A stretch of DNA of 64,000 nt from Lycocorax pyrrhopterus obiensis. Its lineage: Eukaryota; Chordata; Aves; Passeriformes; Paradisaeidae. This document shows positions 1 through 15,000 of this stretch, in pieces. The DNA is taken from positions 79,916,237 through 79,980,236 of the forward strand of contig JACSVZ010000001.1 in NCBI GenBank assembly GCA_014706295.1. The letters run 5' to 3'. The stretch's first letter is position 1, and the number at the start of each line of letters is the position of its first letter. Made by a program: the position numbers and the translations under genes. The notes beneath the pieces were generated by a model. That model searched no databases. It was not told the DNA's origin and saw only the letters and a list, made by a program, of their open reading frames with translations.

Positions 1-3000
1 AGAGAAGACGGAGTTACTGGTGTCTCCTTCAGCTGTGAACACAGATGGAATTTATGGCTTTTGGGGTTGTATTTATAACTGTTTAAAAAGCACAGCAAAT
101 GCAATCTACAAAGACTCCTGTTAAGCTGTTTCTTCCCCAGGCACCACGCGCTTTGCGACTACTGCGGCACCCAAGGCAGGGATCCTCGAGTTGGTGTGAA
201 TTGCTGCTTTTGTAGCTACTTCTGCATGTTGTTCAGAGATTTACCTGCATGTGATGCTTTCTTGAATTGTACACTTCATGTGAGCCACGTGCTTTCCATC
301 TAGAGGAGCCACACACACCACCACTCTCACCTATCTCACACAAGGACAGGTTAAAGGAAATGCCACATATTGTCTATTTTATACTTTTTTTCAGGTTTTG
401 GCCTGCATTTAGACTTCTAATTGACCTCAGGTCTCACAACCTTATAAACTTTTTTGGCTCTGTCTTTTGTAGGTTTTTTTTTTTGTTGTCTATAACTCAT
501 TTCTCTAGCCTGAATTTTTCAGATATCCACAAGTATCTGATTAATTTTTCCTTTTAGCCTTCGTTCCTAAGGAAACAAATCTCATCCAGTTGTGTTTCTT
601 GTCCATAATAAGTTCTGGGCAATTTTTCAACCAAATTTGATAGAAGGTTAAAGGTCTGCAACACACAAGTTCCTGCAGTTTCCATGAAAATTAGTCTGGT
701 TAGAAGAAAGAGGAAGAAATTAAGCTGGCACTGGAGGAAAGGCAGCTGTCACTCAGTTTTCAGTGGCAGCAGCCAACTGCACAGCCAGCCACCAGGATCT
801 GGCCACGGGAGTTTGTCCCACTAAACGGGCTGGCAATATTAGAGGGAATTGAGCAGACTGCTTTTTGGTGGTGGGATTTTGAGGACACTGGGCACCATCC
901 CTCAAGAAACTGGAGTTTACCAGATCCATTGCTCATGGAACAGCTTTATTAAATAGGAAGGCTAAACAAACATTTTCCTTCCTCCTGATTGTGTGTCATT
1001 TCTTTTCAAGCCAATGCTTTTGAAAACAAGAGTCTAATGTTAGCACAGCTTCCCTAGAAGAGTTTTCCAAGACTCTCTGCTCCCAGCAGCTCTTACTGAA
1101 ATTAATGGGAGCTGCTGGGGCTCGGTGCTTCCAAAAATAAAAGCACTTTGCCAGTGGTACAGATGCAGATGTCTAAATTTAAGCTGTAGTTCTTGAGCAT
1201 CTGGGGCCTAAATCCATGTCTGAGCACTTCAAAACAAGTGGCCTGATTTTTTTATAGGTACTGAACAGATTTACTGAAATCAAAACTTATGGGCTGTATA
1301 GTTCAACCTATTTTTGGAAGTCAAGAGGTAGATATAGGTAGCTGAAATTTAGGCACACAAATTGGAGCACATGGACCCTGCACCTGAGAGTGGGGGTTTT
1401 CAAAGCGCTCAGCCTTGGCATGAGTGATCTTATTGAAGTCGGTGGAGGCCAGAGGGAAAGAGTTAAATCAACACAGAGCACTTCTGAAGGCTCCTGGCTC
1501 AGCATGTACATCTGTGTTTAAGAAAGACGGTGGAATAAAAAATACTTTGCAGGTGCAACACAGCCAAATTAGCACGGTAGAAGAAACCATAGGTTTTTAA
1601 AATCCTTGGACTGGAGCAGCAGCTCTTGCAGCTTAATGTACGCACATACTGGGGGCTTTTTGTATTTATTTTCCCTGTGTGCCTTGTTGTTTTAAGAAAA
1701 AGGAACAAACAGGGAGCAGTTGGCTGGCAGAGCCTGCAAACTCGGCGGGAGCTGCCAACGGGGCTTGCTGGGTCTTTGCAGTGAAAAGAAGGGGCTTGTG
1801 GAGTTACAACTGCTCTGCACACCCCTCCTGCCCCATCCTGCCCCGGCTCAATGGGGCTTTGTGTAGAGGCAGGGGCTGCCCGGCAGAGCAGCCTCCTTTT
1901 TCCCTCCCTGAGATGTAGACAGGCTGCTTTTAACCCTTTCCTTACTCTGTGGCAGGATTTTGATCCAAGAATGCCTTTTAGGATTCTTTTCCTTCTTGCA
2001 GCTTATGAAAACAACAAAAACAACAGCAAAAAACCGAACCAAGAACCTCAAAACCACTCAAAAACCCCAACAAAACACCCTCCAAAAAACCCAGAGAAAC
2101 CAAACAAAGAAAATCTCACTTTCTTCAGGCCACGATTCAGTACAGATTAAGCAAACGGGGTTTAGATGTTGCTGATGAGGGAGATGAGTTCAGTCCATAG
2201 CTATCAGAGCCCAATCCAACACTCCATCCTCAGTAATGTGAGAGAAGTTTAATGGTTGAATGAGAAGAGGCAGGATTTATTTGATCAGAGGAAGATGATT
2301 TATCACCTTCTGTTTGACAGGTGCAGGATTAAATGTACTATCAAGTCAGAGGTGGCTGCCTATAAGGAGATTTACCTGTGAATGTGCCCCCTGAGTGAAA
2401 AAGTCTGGATTTACTAAAGATGCCTGATTTACCATAAGCAAATGAGAGGTTATAGAGGACCACATGATTAAGTGACAAAATGGAGGTGGAAACTCAGAGG
2501 AAATGAGATGAAACGCAAGGGAATGACAGTTTGAAAATATGGACTGAAAAGCAGAAGAGGATAAAGCATTTGGGCAGGAGGCTTGAGAGGCTCTTAGGTG
2601 CAAAGAGGCAGAAGAAATGCTGTTCAGATACCCTTATATAGCACTGGCCTTGAGTCTTTGCCTGTCCTCCACTGGAAAAATGTGGCAAAACATTGCCAAA
2701 GGTTCCTAGTGCTATTTATGGAAATGAGATAAAATTGAAGCCAGGTTTGGGGTAAGCAAAACCTCCTTATTCCATAGCTGTAAAACAAAAACCCTGGTTT
2801 GGATTAAGGACCTGCTGGATCTGCATCTTCTGAGCTGGTGAGAGGGGAGCTGGTGAGCAAGGAATCCCATCAGTGCGTTGCTCTGCCTCGGCGAGCTGCT
2901 GGGAGCTGGCTGTCACGGTAATGCGATACTGCAGAGTTCTGGTGCTCTACGTGTTTGTTTAAACTTGACAAAAACTCAGGACTGTAATCTGCAATAGTTT

Positions 3001-6000
3001 ATTTGGACAGGCTGGGAAGACAAGGTTATTGTTGTTGTTCAAAAGCCCTGTAATTTAAAAGTTTGTACTGACGATTTGTGGGTGTATGCCCACCGAAGTA
3101 CATAAGGATCTGTGTGTGGAGTATCCAATGCTGGGAAGCAAAAACTGTGTCCATACAGGGAAGAGATGGTGCCAAAGTCAGAATTCCAGAGACAGGCCCT
3201 GATGAGTCACCTGGAAGGGCTGTAAATGAGCACGCCTAACTCAAAGCCCACGGGATATGCCCATCCCCATGTCCTGCATGTAGGTGTCCATTTACCCTGC
3301 CTCTTTGCAGGTTCGGAGAGACCTGTCCCTTTATTTGAGTTCACATGCATGCGTGCCGAAGGGACACATCTTGGGTGCTGCCTTCTAAAATCTGGCTCTA
3401 ATTTCAGACCAATTTACCATTCCAATGAAATGAACCTGCAAAACATATGGCCCAAATAGCGTTTGCCTAAGTGGCCTGCACGGTTCAGGTTTGATTTGTG
3501 ACTTCTCTTTACATTCCCGTTCACATGGGAGTCCATGATAGCTCTTTAAACAGAATAAACCAAAACCCGTCCACAGCTGCCTCTCATCAGGGTGAGGGCT
3601 GCGGACAGGCTCCAGAGTCCAGCCTTCGTCTGGGGCAATTGCTGCTACTGCTGAGGAAGATGTGCACACACACCGTGGGCCACAGAGGAGGCAGGCGCTT
3701 GTTCAGCTTGTGCCTGTTTGTCCTCCAGGCAGACATTGCAGTCACTTACAGAAATCCAGTCTGGGGGCAGGGGGAAAGAAGGGAGAGAGAGCAGAAAGAA
3801 AGAAATCATTAAAAAAAACCTCACCATGATGGAGATTTGGTAGTGGTTTTTAAATCACATTTAGACATAAATCCTTTGAGTTCACAATTTCCATAGATTA
3901 GTGGCATCTGTGGACCCCAGATAGACTGTAATCACTAAGATTGTTCTAATCTTCCTATGGGAGGTTTTTCAAAGGAAGTATTGAATTACACCAATTCTTA
4001 GCAGAGCTGGGTTTTAACTTGCAAGGAAGTGCTTTAAATCCAAATGCATACATTAGTGCCAGACCTATAAAGTCAGGGTATAACGCTTGTGACTTTCATA
4101 CATCCTGATGTGTAATTTGTTATCTGGACAATAAAACTTCACAAGAGACACACATGCTCAGCTGCACCCACTGGTAAGTATATTACAAACCATCAGGCCT
4201 GTGTTGTCACCTTTGGACCTTCTGTGTGAGTCTTTTGAAGCACATCTCTGCCCTTTGAAGAGAGCAGTGCTTGACTCGGGCACCAAGGTTGCCCTAATTG
4301 AATCTTGCTGCAGCGTAGTGTTTCATGTCATTGTCTCGTACACCTACTCCTAACCCTGCTCCCATCACACTCTGGAAGTGAGCAGAGTTGAAAGTGATGT
4401 GGTTGAAAAGAGATCTATTTGGTATGTAAAACTGTGTACAGAGACAGCAAAGCTGTGGTCCCTGCTCGTGAGCAGAGCATGCAGGGGAATATCAGAGAAC
4501 ATCAGCAGAATAAACCTAATTCTGCTCACACACATGTAAATGCAAGATGGAATTGCTTCTACTGAACACACTAGAGGGGTGTGGGAAGCTGGCATGAGAT
4601 GGAAATACTGATTACTGCATCAGATTCATCACAGGTACATGAAAATGAAGTGGAATTACACCAAAGATTATATTGTCCTCATATGGGTTTTTATGCCTGG
4701 TAAATTCTCAGTTTCAATGGGTATCAAATTTGCGCCTGCTGTCCCGAGTTGCACAGCTGAATGCTTTTGCCCCAGTGCTAAGGGATTAAATAGACAATTG
4801 AGGTTTCTCAGAAAGGATGTAGAAAATGTAAATCAAAAAGAGTGTCCCTGGAACTGGTTGCAGTGCTGACAGCCCTTACAATGCATGCTGCCTCCGACCG
4901 CTTGCAGTGACCGGCTGCAGCAGCACCCGCGCTGATGCAGAGCAGAGTTGGGGCCGTACTCGGGGTGAGTGGGACATGGCACTGAGAGCCCACAAATCCC
5001 CAGCAGCCTGCTCCAAGGAGTGCCATCTGCAAGCTGGAAAGCTGAATTTGGTTGTCCCATGTGGCCAGGAGAGCTGGAGTGTAGCTGGTATGGGGAGCTG
5101 CCAGGGGATGGCCGTGCTCTGGAGATGGGGCTGTGTTCTGCAGGACTGTGCCCCTCAGCTCAGTGGCTGCTTTGTTTACCGTGCCAGACACCAGTGTGGG
5201 GAAGTGTTTCCCTTTGTATTACATTCAGATAACTGAAATATTAGGAGCCCATCAGGAAAGTCTGGAGGAGTCTAAGGCAATGCTGTGCCTGCCCTGAGCA
5301 GAAATCTGCTGGAGGGAAGGATCTGACCTTGAGAACAAGTTCATGCTGTGCTGTATTTCTCTACGATCAAAACAATTTGCTTTACCAGAGGGTAAACGTT
5401 TTTGTTACCTTCTTGGGAACCAGTCAGCACTTCTTTTATGACAATGCAAGTTTCCAGTTTGGGGTTTACTTAGGGGGAAAAAACATCTTTTTGGTTTCAT
5501 TTGGTTTGAGGTTTTTGTTTGTTTTGGAAGAACACTGCTTCCTTACAAGGGACCACAGAAATTCATTCTCCACAGCTGTGTGAAAGCCAAGCTGTGTAAA
5601 GAAAACCTGTTCCAAGCACTTGTTGATGTTCATGCAGGCTCCACTTTGTGTGATGGGACAAGCAGTGACCATGACAGAAGACTGTAATGACAGCTCCATG
5701 CATCAGTGTGTTTTCATCACCGTGAGGCTGAGCTGGTTGCCTTGTCTTAAGTAGATGAAAAGCAGATAATTGGTTTGGGAAAGACAGTGCCAAGCATCAC
5801 CACAGTGTGCTTGGTGTTAGTAACCGTTTGCTGTCTACCGTGCCGTGGTGGTGTGAAATGAATCCCTGAATACAGCTGTGGAGTGCAGAGGGTGGATTTA
5901 ATCCACACAATCTCAGTGATGTCGAGAGTGTTAAGAGGAAGATGGTCACACTGTGGTGTGGTTTCATGAGCCAAAGCTGCAATTGTACAGTTTTGGCAGC

Positions 6001-9000
6001 CACACTTAGTTATTTTACTTTCCTGTGTGATGTTAAGGTTGCAACCCAAATGTGCCCCTATGCTGGATTCCCCAGGGTACTCCAGAGTTTGGTGTGGGCT
6101 TCCTGTCCACCCCCCTGCCCAAGGATCTCAGTATTGGTGTATGTCTGAACAGGGAAAGGCAGCTGTTGATTGCACTTTGGCTGTTGTGCTTGTCAGTGTG
6201 CTGTCCCCTCTGTCTCCCAAGGGAAGCTTGTCCTGATTTTGTGTGCAGAGCTTATCCTGGTTTCGGTGAGACATTTCCCAGGGTCCGTTAAACTGCTTTG
6301 ACTCTGAGTGGGCTTTCTCCAGTGTTCAACCTCTTGTTTGTCATAGATGTCAGCTTGCACATTCATCCTGGCTTAAGCAACTTGCCATGGTATAGCCCTT
6401 GCTGTAATGCACATTTCGAATGGTTATCTGTGTTCCCTCCTAGCTGAAGCACTGCAACTTCCGTGCACGGGTCAGCCCTCTTGGGAGCTGCTGAAGTGAC
6501 CTCTTGGGTGTGGTGGTGAGCACAGGGCTTCTTAAAAAACAATCAAACATTTGAGAGAGTGCACATCCTGGTTGCCTTTGAGTGGTACCAGCCTGGAGGG
6601 CTGGTGGTGAGCTCCATGCCTCTGATAGTTGGATCTCCATGGCTGTGCTATGGAAAAGCAGTGTGCTGCTTTTTCTGCACAAACACTTGGCATGTGGCTA
6701 CTTCACTCCTGTCTGTTATCAGCCTATCTGACAGCGCTGGACAAGCCTAAGTGTGTAGGAACAGACAAGCTCTGTCCAGGTGTTTTATGTGGCTTGAGGA
6801 GAGACTCAGTGCTCCATGCATGTGTAACCAGTCTTAGAGGTTGAAGTCCTTCTCCAAGGCCTCCTTGCTCTGTGGGTCTTCTCTTTGTCACCTCTTGTTT
6901 ATTTCCTCCTTGCTGTCAGCAGATCAGCAGGACACATTAACTGAAGCATAATTCTGGGCTAGAGCTGGCTCCCATCCACTCGGTTGGACTGGCCTCACTT
7001 CACACAGCCATATACACGTGTCCAAAAATATTCTTCAACTTCAGCAAAGACATGGAAGAGCAAAATATATTCATGCAGTAAGAGTAGCAATAAGACTGAC
7101 TGAGTTGTCTGAGTTGTCACAGGCTTTGTGCAGACCTCTGTCTCTCAGATGGAACTACATTTACCACTTACATGGATGCTTTACCTTGATTTACTGGAGG
7201 TTCATTTACATATACAATATGATTATGAAATACAGGTATCCTCAAGTGGATTATTTTTCACAGAGGGGTTATTTTCTCTGCCTCTTACCTTTCTGAGTCT
7301 AATACCAATGAATTAGTATCTGAGAACTATGAGGGAAGACAGTGCTCCTGATTTTTCTCTGACATATGCTATGGTGAATTAATAATAATTCTGTGGAAGG
7401 CAATGAAGTGGTAATAAGTACAATAAATCTTGGCCAGTAAGAGACATGTGATTGCAAGTCCCTTTTATATTTCACAGCACTTAGGCACAAACTTTACCCC
7501 TTGCAGTTGCTACTTGGATCTAGTCAAAAGATGCTATGGTCAGATTTAGGCCCAAAGTAGCATGATTGAAGCCACAATATCTTAGCTGAGGTGTGGAGTT
7601 TTCCATGTGCATACAAGCTCTTAGCCTGGAGCCATAGGAAAAGACTAATTTCAACCCCAGCTAATCACAGGCTAAAATATGACAAATTACCTTGCTTCAG
7701 TCTTCCAGTAAGTGCAAGGTGAATTACCATGGCTCAACTGACCCATGCAGTAGGATCCAGCTCCAGACTGTAAGCACATCATTGCAGTATCTAAACTCCT
7801 TCTTTGCTCGATGGAGACCGAGGCAATGCAATCAGTAGAGTCGGGAGCATTTCAGCTGATGCAACATCACTTTTTCCTAAACGTGAACAGGCCTGTGTTC
7901 ATCTACGTTAGCATGTTGTGCATGTTAGAGCCTGTCCAATCTCTGAGATGTCAGTTCATATCACTTGACTGCCACCAGGACCATTTTTGGAACAAGGCTC
8001 TATAGATGCTGATAAGGGTATGAAATGCACTGGGATAGTGAGATGCGCATTACTCTTGCGGGGTACATTCATATTGGATCTGTTTCCAAAGGGCTGCATT
8101 GTCACTGCTTTGCATCATTGGAGTCAAAACTGCAAGCAGCCTTTGCTGACTCACTGGATAGAATAAATCAGAGGCATATTGGAAGAATACAGCTTTTCAT
8201 AAGATTATGCTCACACTGATCTTTCCTACCTGTGATCATTTCTGTTACAGAGAGATGATGTATTATCGCATCTTAACTCCATGTCATGGGGACAGAACTG
8301 ATATGATCTTTCATTGATAGATGGACTGCACAGAGCCAGAGAACAAGTGCCAGAAAAAGTGAGGCAAGCTAGTGGGACATGATTGCCTGTACAAATGGGA
8401 TCACCTGTTTAAATGGCCCATGGCTGATTTCTGTCTCAAACCAACTCAAATGTTTCACTGGCACAGCTCACCATCCCCAACAGATGATTTGAACGCATAT
8501 TCAGACCCTACTTTGGAAGTTAGAAGAGTGTAATGATTCAAATGTGGTTTGTGGTGTGTTGGTGGTGGTGGTGAACAATGGAGAATGACCCCCATGGTAT
8601 TCAGTTTCCTAGCAGAGACACAAGTATACTGGTTCTCCATAAAGTTGCACATGAATTAGCACAGAGCAAGAAAATGAACTCAGATCTTGTGCTTTCTAAA
8701 CCCTTGCTTTAACAGCAGTTTGACATACCTGGTGACCAGATGAGAAGAAAGCAAAGCATGGCTTGTAAGGAGATGGAAAAAGCTACAGCACTTTCTCCTC
8801 TTGGAGAAGATTGCAGTGGTGGTGCCCAGGCTGGTGGTGATCTGTGCTGGTGAGTCTGCACAGCACAGCATGGAACAATGCTGGGAGCCATCTGGGAGCC
8901 ATGAGAGTGTCAGTGGAAGCTAGTATGGAAAATGTGGTGGTTGAACCTTTCCCTGTATTATTTTCTAATTGAATATTACCATTTTGTTTGCTGTCATACA

Positions 9001-12000
9001 GCCTTGATGGCCACAGACTTTTTCCCTGGGACTTAGTGATGGGGGATCGTTCTCTGAGCTTGTCATTTGTTTCCCCACAGACAATTTATAACATTTCCCC
9101 ATTTAATCTGGAGAAATTCAGCTAATGTGTAATATGTACATCACTGAAGAACTGTGGTGCTTCCTCACATTTGATGACTAGGAGTAGAGTTCTTTAAATC
9201 TTACCCCTTAGAATCATTTGGCTGTTTGACAACTCCACTCTCTCATGGGATGAGTAAATATCAGTCTATTCCCAGGAAGATTAACCAGTAAAATTATTGA
9301 GGGGAAAGAAAAAAACCAACACAACAAACAACTTTTCAGCATGTTGCACTTTGGCTGCCCTCCAGACTTCCCTTAGACTCTGTAGCCTTAATTTTTAAGG
9401 TGCTTTAATTTGCCTACATTCATAAAATCCTGGTGTGTCTAAAAAAAGTTGGGGTATTTTTCTCACCAAAGCAGCTAATTTGAGGAAGGATTTAGCACTT
9501 TGAATAAAAAATCCTTGGTCTTCTAAGGAAAGAAATGAGTAAAAACACAGGCATTCTTTGCCTGCAACAACATAGAATATATCTTGCTTGATTAAAGTCA
9601 AGCTCACTGCACTTGAACAGTAATGAAGTGCGGACCACCAGATAGGGATGAAAGCAATTCGTGTCCATCCACTGCAACCCTGTGAACTTCAGTGAACTTC
9701 ACAGTCCCCTCAGCATTCCTGGAAGGAGGGATTTATTTCCTTTCAGTGATTGGAAGCTTGTGTCATTTGTCACAGCTGCTTTTCTAGACTATCTCTCTGC
9801 AGTCAGAGAGACTGTGCGTTCAGAAAGTGCTTGGCCTGGGTGGGTTGAATTGCCCTTGGGATGTGCTTCTCTCCCCACTGGCTGAAGGACTGTGGTGTAG
9901 GGCAAGGATGGAGGTTCAGTCCCATGCTAGATGTTGGCACAATCTTCAGGGCTGTTTAGGTATGGAAAGAGAACTGGAAAGAGAACTGGGAAGCAGCAAA
10001 GGCAGGGTGCCAAGGTGGCAGAGCTAAGCACAAGCCTAACCATTGCTCCTCTTTTTGTAGCCTTTTCAAGGGTTCTTTGGAGCATGTCTCCTCCACACTG
10101 AATGTTGCTTCTCCTCGTGTCACAGTGAGGCCCATATTGTCCACTTCTGCTGAGGGCACACTGGCTTTTCTCTTCCTGCATGATCTGCTTTGCGAAAAGA
10201 GCTTGGGCAACACTGGTCCTTGGGCAGGGAAAGACTGTGACCGGTCTCAGGGATCTCTTGCACACAGAAACTTTTCAGGGACTTGGTCAACTTGATGTTG
10301 TCTCACCAGCCAGGTTTCTGCTCATATGGCCCATCCAAACTCTCCTGTGTGTTTAGAAATGTGAGTCTCGGGCCGCCACTTCACTCGGCTTTAAAACCCA
10401 GCTCACTGTTGCTGATACTAAGGAAACATGAAGCACTAGCAAAGTGAAGGGCTTCATTTTACAGACACTTGGCTTTCCTTTTGCACTTGCAGCAAAGACT
10501 CAGGATCTGGCCTTTTAAATTGAGTTTCTTAACTGCATTTCATTGTACACGGATTAAAATAGACATCTCAAATACAGTGAAGTGATCGATAGCCTCTGAC
10601 CCTACTGGCTTCTGAGATCCAGTTTACATAAAAATTGCTCTGCATACACCAGCTAATGCCTGCCATTGACACCAGCTGAGGACTCTTTACTTCATTACCT
10701 AAACATGATAATGGCATGCTCCCACGTCCCCAGTCATTTTATCCAAGGAATACAAAGATCTCCCCTTATGTTAATGAGTTTATCAGCATGACACCCTCAG
10801 AGCAAGTTTGCCAAAACATTAAATGAGGCATGGAAAACCTGAAAGATCTACCCACATTCACCCAGTGCAAACTGGGACTGAACTGGAAATGCCACCTGCC
10901 TTGTCCCTGGTTGTTAGGAACTGCCTCACCTTGAAGTAGCACAGCTACACACAAAAGTATAGCTCTTAGGGGTTTTTTGTTGATTGTTTGCATTTGTTTG
11001 GTTGGTTTTATGGCTAGTGCTACTAATTTTTAGAAGGATCACATTTCATCTACTAGGTCTTTTGCAGTTGTAGCTAGCATGGAGTTGGCACACTGGAACA
11101 CCAAGCTGAGTCATTTCTTCTTAGGTTTCTTCTCAGGATGACACACCTAGTTTTGCTCCTGAAATCCGTAAACCAACCTGGGACTCAAGGCAGTGCTGGG
11201 CTTTGAAATTAAAAGAGAGGAGAGAGAGGACTTGGGCTTTCCCTTGGGATGTAAGCTTTGTGTCAGGTAGGAAATAATTTGTGTGACTTCAGGAAATGCC
11301 CCAGTTTGAGAAGAACAGGTTCAGGAGTTAAATCTGTACTTTTGGTCAATTAAATGGAGTGTGCACATCTGGCTTTGCAAGAGGGTCAGGAATATGGATG
11401 CTACCTCTCTACTGCAACTGATGGTTAAAACTGTACAGTCGAAACAAAATCACTCATTAACCCAGGTGATTTCTTTCTGGTCACAGCAAAGGTTTCCAGC
11501 TCAGACTGGGAGAAAGGCCTGTACAACAGACATAAACCTCTCTCTGCTCATTGCCTCTCCAGCAAGGAAAAGCCCTGTCTTATCTCAAGGCAAGATCATC
11601 AACTTCTGAATCAGATACTTGTATAGCCTGCTCCTGCAAACCTCCAACAAGACTCCTAATCTTCTGAAGGCAACCTGTCCTACGGTACTTAACTGTGTTT
11701 CAGTTTTCTTTGGTGGCTTGGGACCAGATTAAAAGAAATTATAGGATATTACATTTCAGAGAGTAGGTTTATGAGTGATTTTACTCATTCACTTATTTCA
11801 CATGGAAACACTGCTCTAAGTATTGGTGATTCCAAACCATTAAGGTGTAAGGGTGCTTTTTCTGGGTACATGCATTAACCTTTATCTGAACATTAGAAAA
11901 AGTAGCATTGATATCCAAAGTGATTATGATAAATATAAGTATAAACTTTGTAATGAGGTCTCTCCATGTCTGGTAATTTTCCACCAGCAGCTTCCTTGTC

Positions 12001-15000
12001 TGTACTGTGAAATTAAGTAAATTTGAGGTAACTTTAAAAATGGGTGTGTTTAGTAAGAGGATATCTAATGGCTTTTAATAAGTCTTTCATGCAATATATA
12101 TATTAATTTTGAAATGAAACAGTTATGTGGAGAAGGTAGCAAATGCCATTTAAGGAGAAAGGGGTGTTAGTTACTTCAAGTGAATTACTTTTCACATTAT
12201 TCGTCTGCTTTACACAGTCACTGTTAGGCACCCAAAAAATAGCAAATATTTGCAAGAAAACTTCTTTACATTGAGCTAGACTGGGAGTTAATTATTGTTT
12301 GGAAATACAGGAGGGAGACTGTGACCCCTCCAGGCAGGACATAAGCACCTGCAGGTCTGTATCTGTCATTAGGGATCCCCTCTGGCATGTGATGGTGGAG
12401 AACCAGAGGAAAGTCTCTGCCCTGTCTCCTCTCTTCAGTAGAACAGTGAGGCCTGAGAAGCACAGATGACCTGTGGCTGTGCCACCTAAAAATGCACAAA
12501 CTCCCACCTGTGAAGATGAGATGTCAGACCCTTGGTGCCATCACAGTGATGGGACCAGTGCCTATTTTATGGGATTTAGCCCTTCCTGAAATGGTTTAGG
12601 GTTACATCTACCCCTCTCTCAGGCTGAACAAGGACATGAAGCAATTGGTTTCACTTCAGCTTTGAGTCACTCTCTAGCCTGGGTGGCCTGGATTTGGCTT
12701 TGACTGTAGACTCACAAGATGCAAATTTAACTCTTGCACGTTCAAGGATGCAGTGTTCATTTAAATGAAGAGCTGTGCTCTCTTTCCTTAACATTTTTGA
12801 GCAAACTTTCTGTTAGGATGCCAATGCAGAAGGAACTGGAAAGGGCACAGACAGGGTGGTACCAGGATGCTGTCCCACACAGGTGTTGTCTTGCTGGTGA
12901 GGACCACCCCAGGCTTGGTCCTCCTGACCACAAGAGCAGGTCTGGCATGTGAGGTATAGTGAGCACAGCTGGTTGGGCTTATTGACTTCATTTAGGCTAT
13001 GGTGAGGCACAGGAATGCACCACAGGGACCTCCAGACAGCATTGTTCACGCAGCTTGCATGCCTTATGAAACCTTTTTCCATTTCTTGACCCTCCTTTTT
13101 ATCACTGTTTCTCATCCCTGTTCTTCTCCCAAGTAAATGACCCAACCCCAGTCACTTTTGACCTTGTTGGTCGTATCCCACAGGGGCAGATGGGCTTTGC
13201 AGGCAGCATAAATCTGGAAATGGTTTCAAGCTGCCAGCTGAGGAGTAAAGCATCACCACTTTTTGATGCATGAAGCCAGACTTTGCTCACTTCAGTATTT
13301 GTCAAAGCATCTAGAAAATGACTCATTTTTTTTTCCACTCGCTACAGAAGCCACTATTGGACTACATCCCTGTATCTGGTGTTGGCCAGATCTTTCACAA
13401 GATTGTTTACAGCTCATTTTTAGGCTTGTTTCATGCAGTGAATCCTTGTGTTATTTCAGACAGCAGCAGGTGAAGTATAGAAGAGAGGAAAAGATTAAAA
13501 CTTCAGGAGGAGCACTCTGCTGCATTGTTGCTTAGCCATGCATGTGGTACAGCTAAAAATAACAGCTAATGGAATGGCAAGCCAAGAAGATCTGTTGATT
13601 TGTAATGGGTTTTTTCCTGGTTTATTTCTTGAGTGCCTTGCCCACTGAAATTTGACATTGCAGCCCAACCGCCGTTAGATAATCAAAGAAAACTCTTTTC
13701 CTTACTGTATAGGCCTCTGAGATTTCTTTGCAAGAGCCATTCTTTTCTAAGATCATTCAGGCAAATTAGACAGATGACTTCTAATCAAAGCATTTCATTG
13801 TCTTCCAGTGATAGTTACAACACAATGTGTATAGGCTAAGGACCAGTGTAAGGGATACACATTCTAATCTGACCTGGATGTAAGAAATTTACTTTGTCTG
13901 GATTTATAGCTCTTTTTTGATTTGATGTTGTATCATTGGCCTGCATCAAGAAACTTGGAGATAATAAATGTAGGTGTTCAGGCTTTCTTTCTTTCCAGAT
14001 TCAGAATTAATCCTTAAGTCCACTTTAGAAAAGGATTTGGTACTAGTAAAAGAAAAAAAAATTTAAGACTATTGATCTCTTTGCATATTTTTTACTTTTA
14101 AAGGCACGGTAGATCGTACACTGAGAAAGTAATATTTTATATGGTTTGTGGAAAATAAATCTGTTTTATCACTGCAATAAAAAAGGAGCCAGATGTTTAG
14201 AGGAACATGTTCCATATGGAAGAGGCTTAAAATTGTGGAACTTGCTAAAACCATGCAAAGCTGCAATTATGGAGAAAACAGGAAGGCAGCTTCCTCCCTG
14301 AATGTACACCATTTCCCAAGGAGGAAGCAAGCCTTTTTTCTCTGCCCTTTGTTGATTTTGAAGCAGAGAGACAACTACTAAGCCATGACCATAAAAGGCT
14401 TATGCTGGCAGTGACATCAGTGGTAAAACCACCCTTCTTCCCTCCCCACAACAACTCTAACTACACTTTTGAGAGACTTCTGCTTCCCCTGTAAAAGGGT
14501 GGAGGATGCATGGATTTCTTTGTTTTGTGGCCAGGACGCTATCTAATGTAGGGATATTGGCACTGTCACTTTTACGAACATATTTCCAGCTTTGCAGAAA
14601 GATGAGGTGCCTCCTAAATTTCCATGAAACGAAACAAAGAATCTCCTTAATTAGCTAATTTGATTTCACTTTATGACCCAAACCCACTGTGCTGAGGTGT
14701 GGCCTGCTACATTCCCAAGCATGCCTTGCTGCCTGGTCATCTAGGTGGAAGTCTGCTAGCTGACTTCAACTCACAGAGCACCCACCACAGGTTTATTGCT
14801 TAAAATGTTGTTTAAGAGGAGGAGGAACAGCATGGCACTATACTATGGAGTGCCTACCATAGCATTCACTTTTTAAGGGGGGCTGAAAGCTGCCTGCATG
14901 CTGCTAGAGGAGAGCAGTGGTCATCCCTAGCTTTCAGAGGACCTGCAGGCTGCTCTGCTGAACACTCCTGACTGAGGCTGGATGCTGATGTTGTCAGCAG

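Noticed and set aside
4100..4140. AATAAA near 4130 as a gene 3' end
   Set aside because: Isolated polyadenylation-like words occur at many places in this AT-rich sequence, and no upstream coding exon was recognised.
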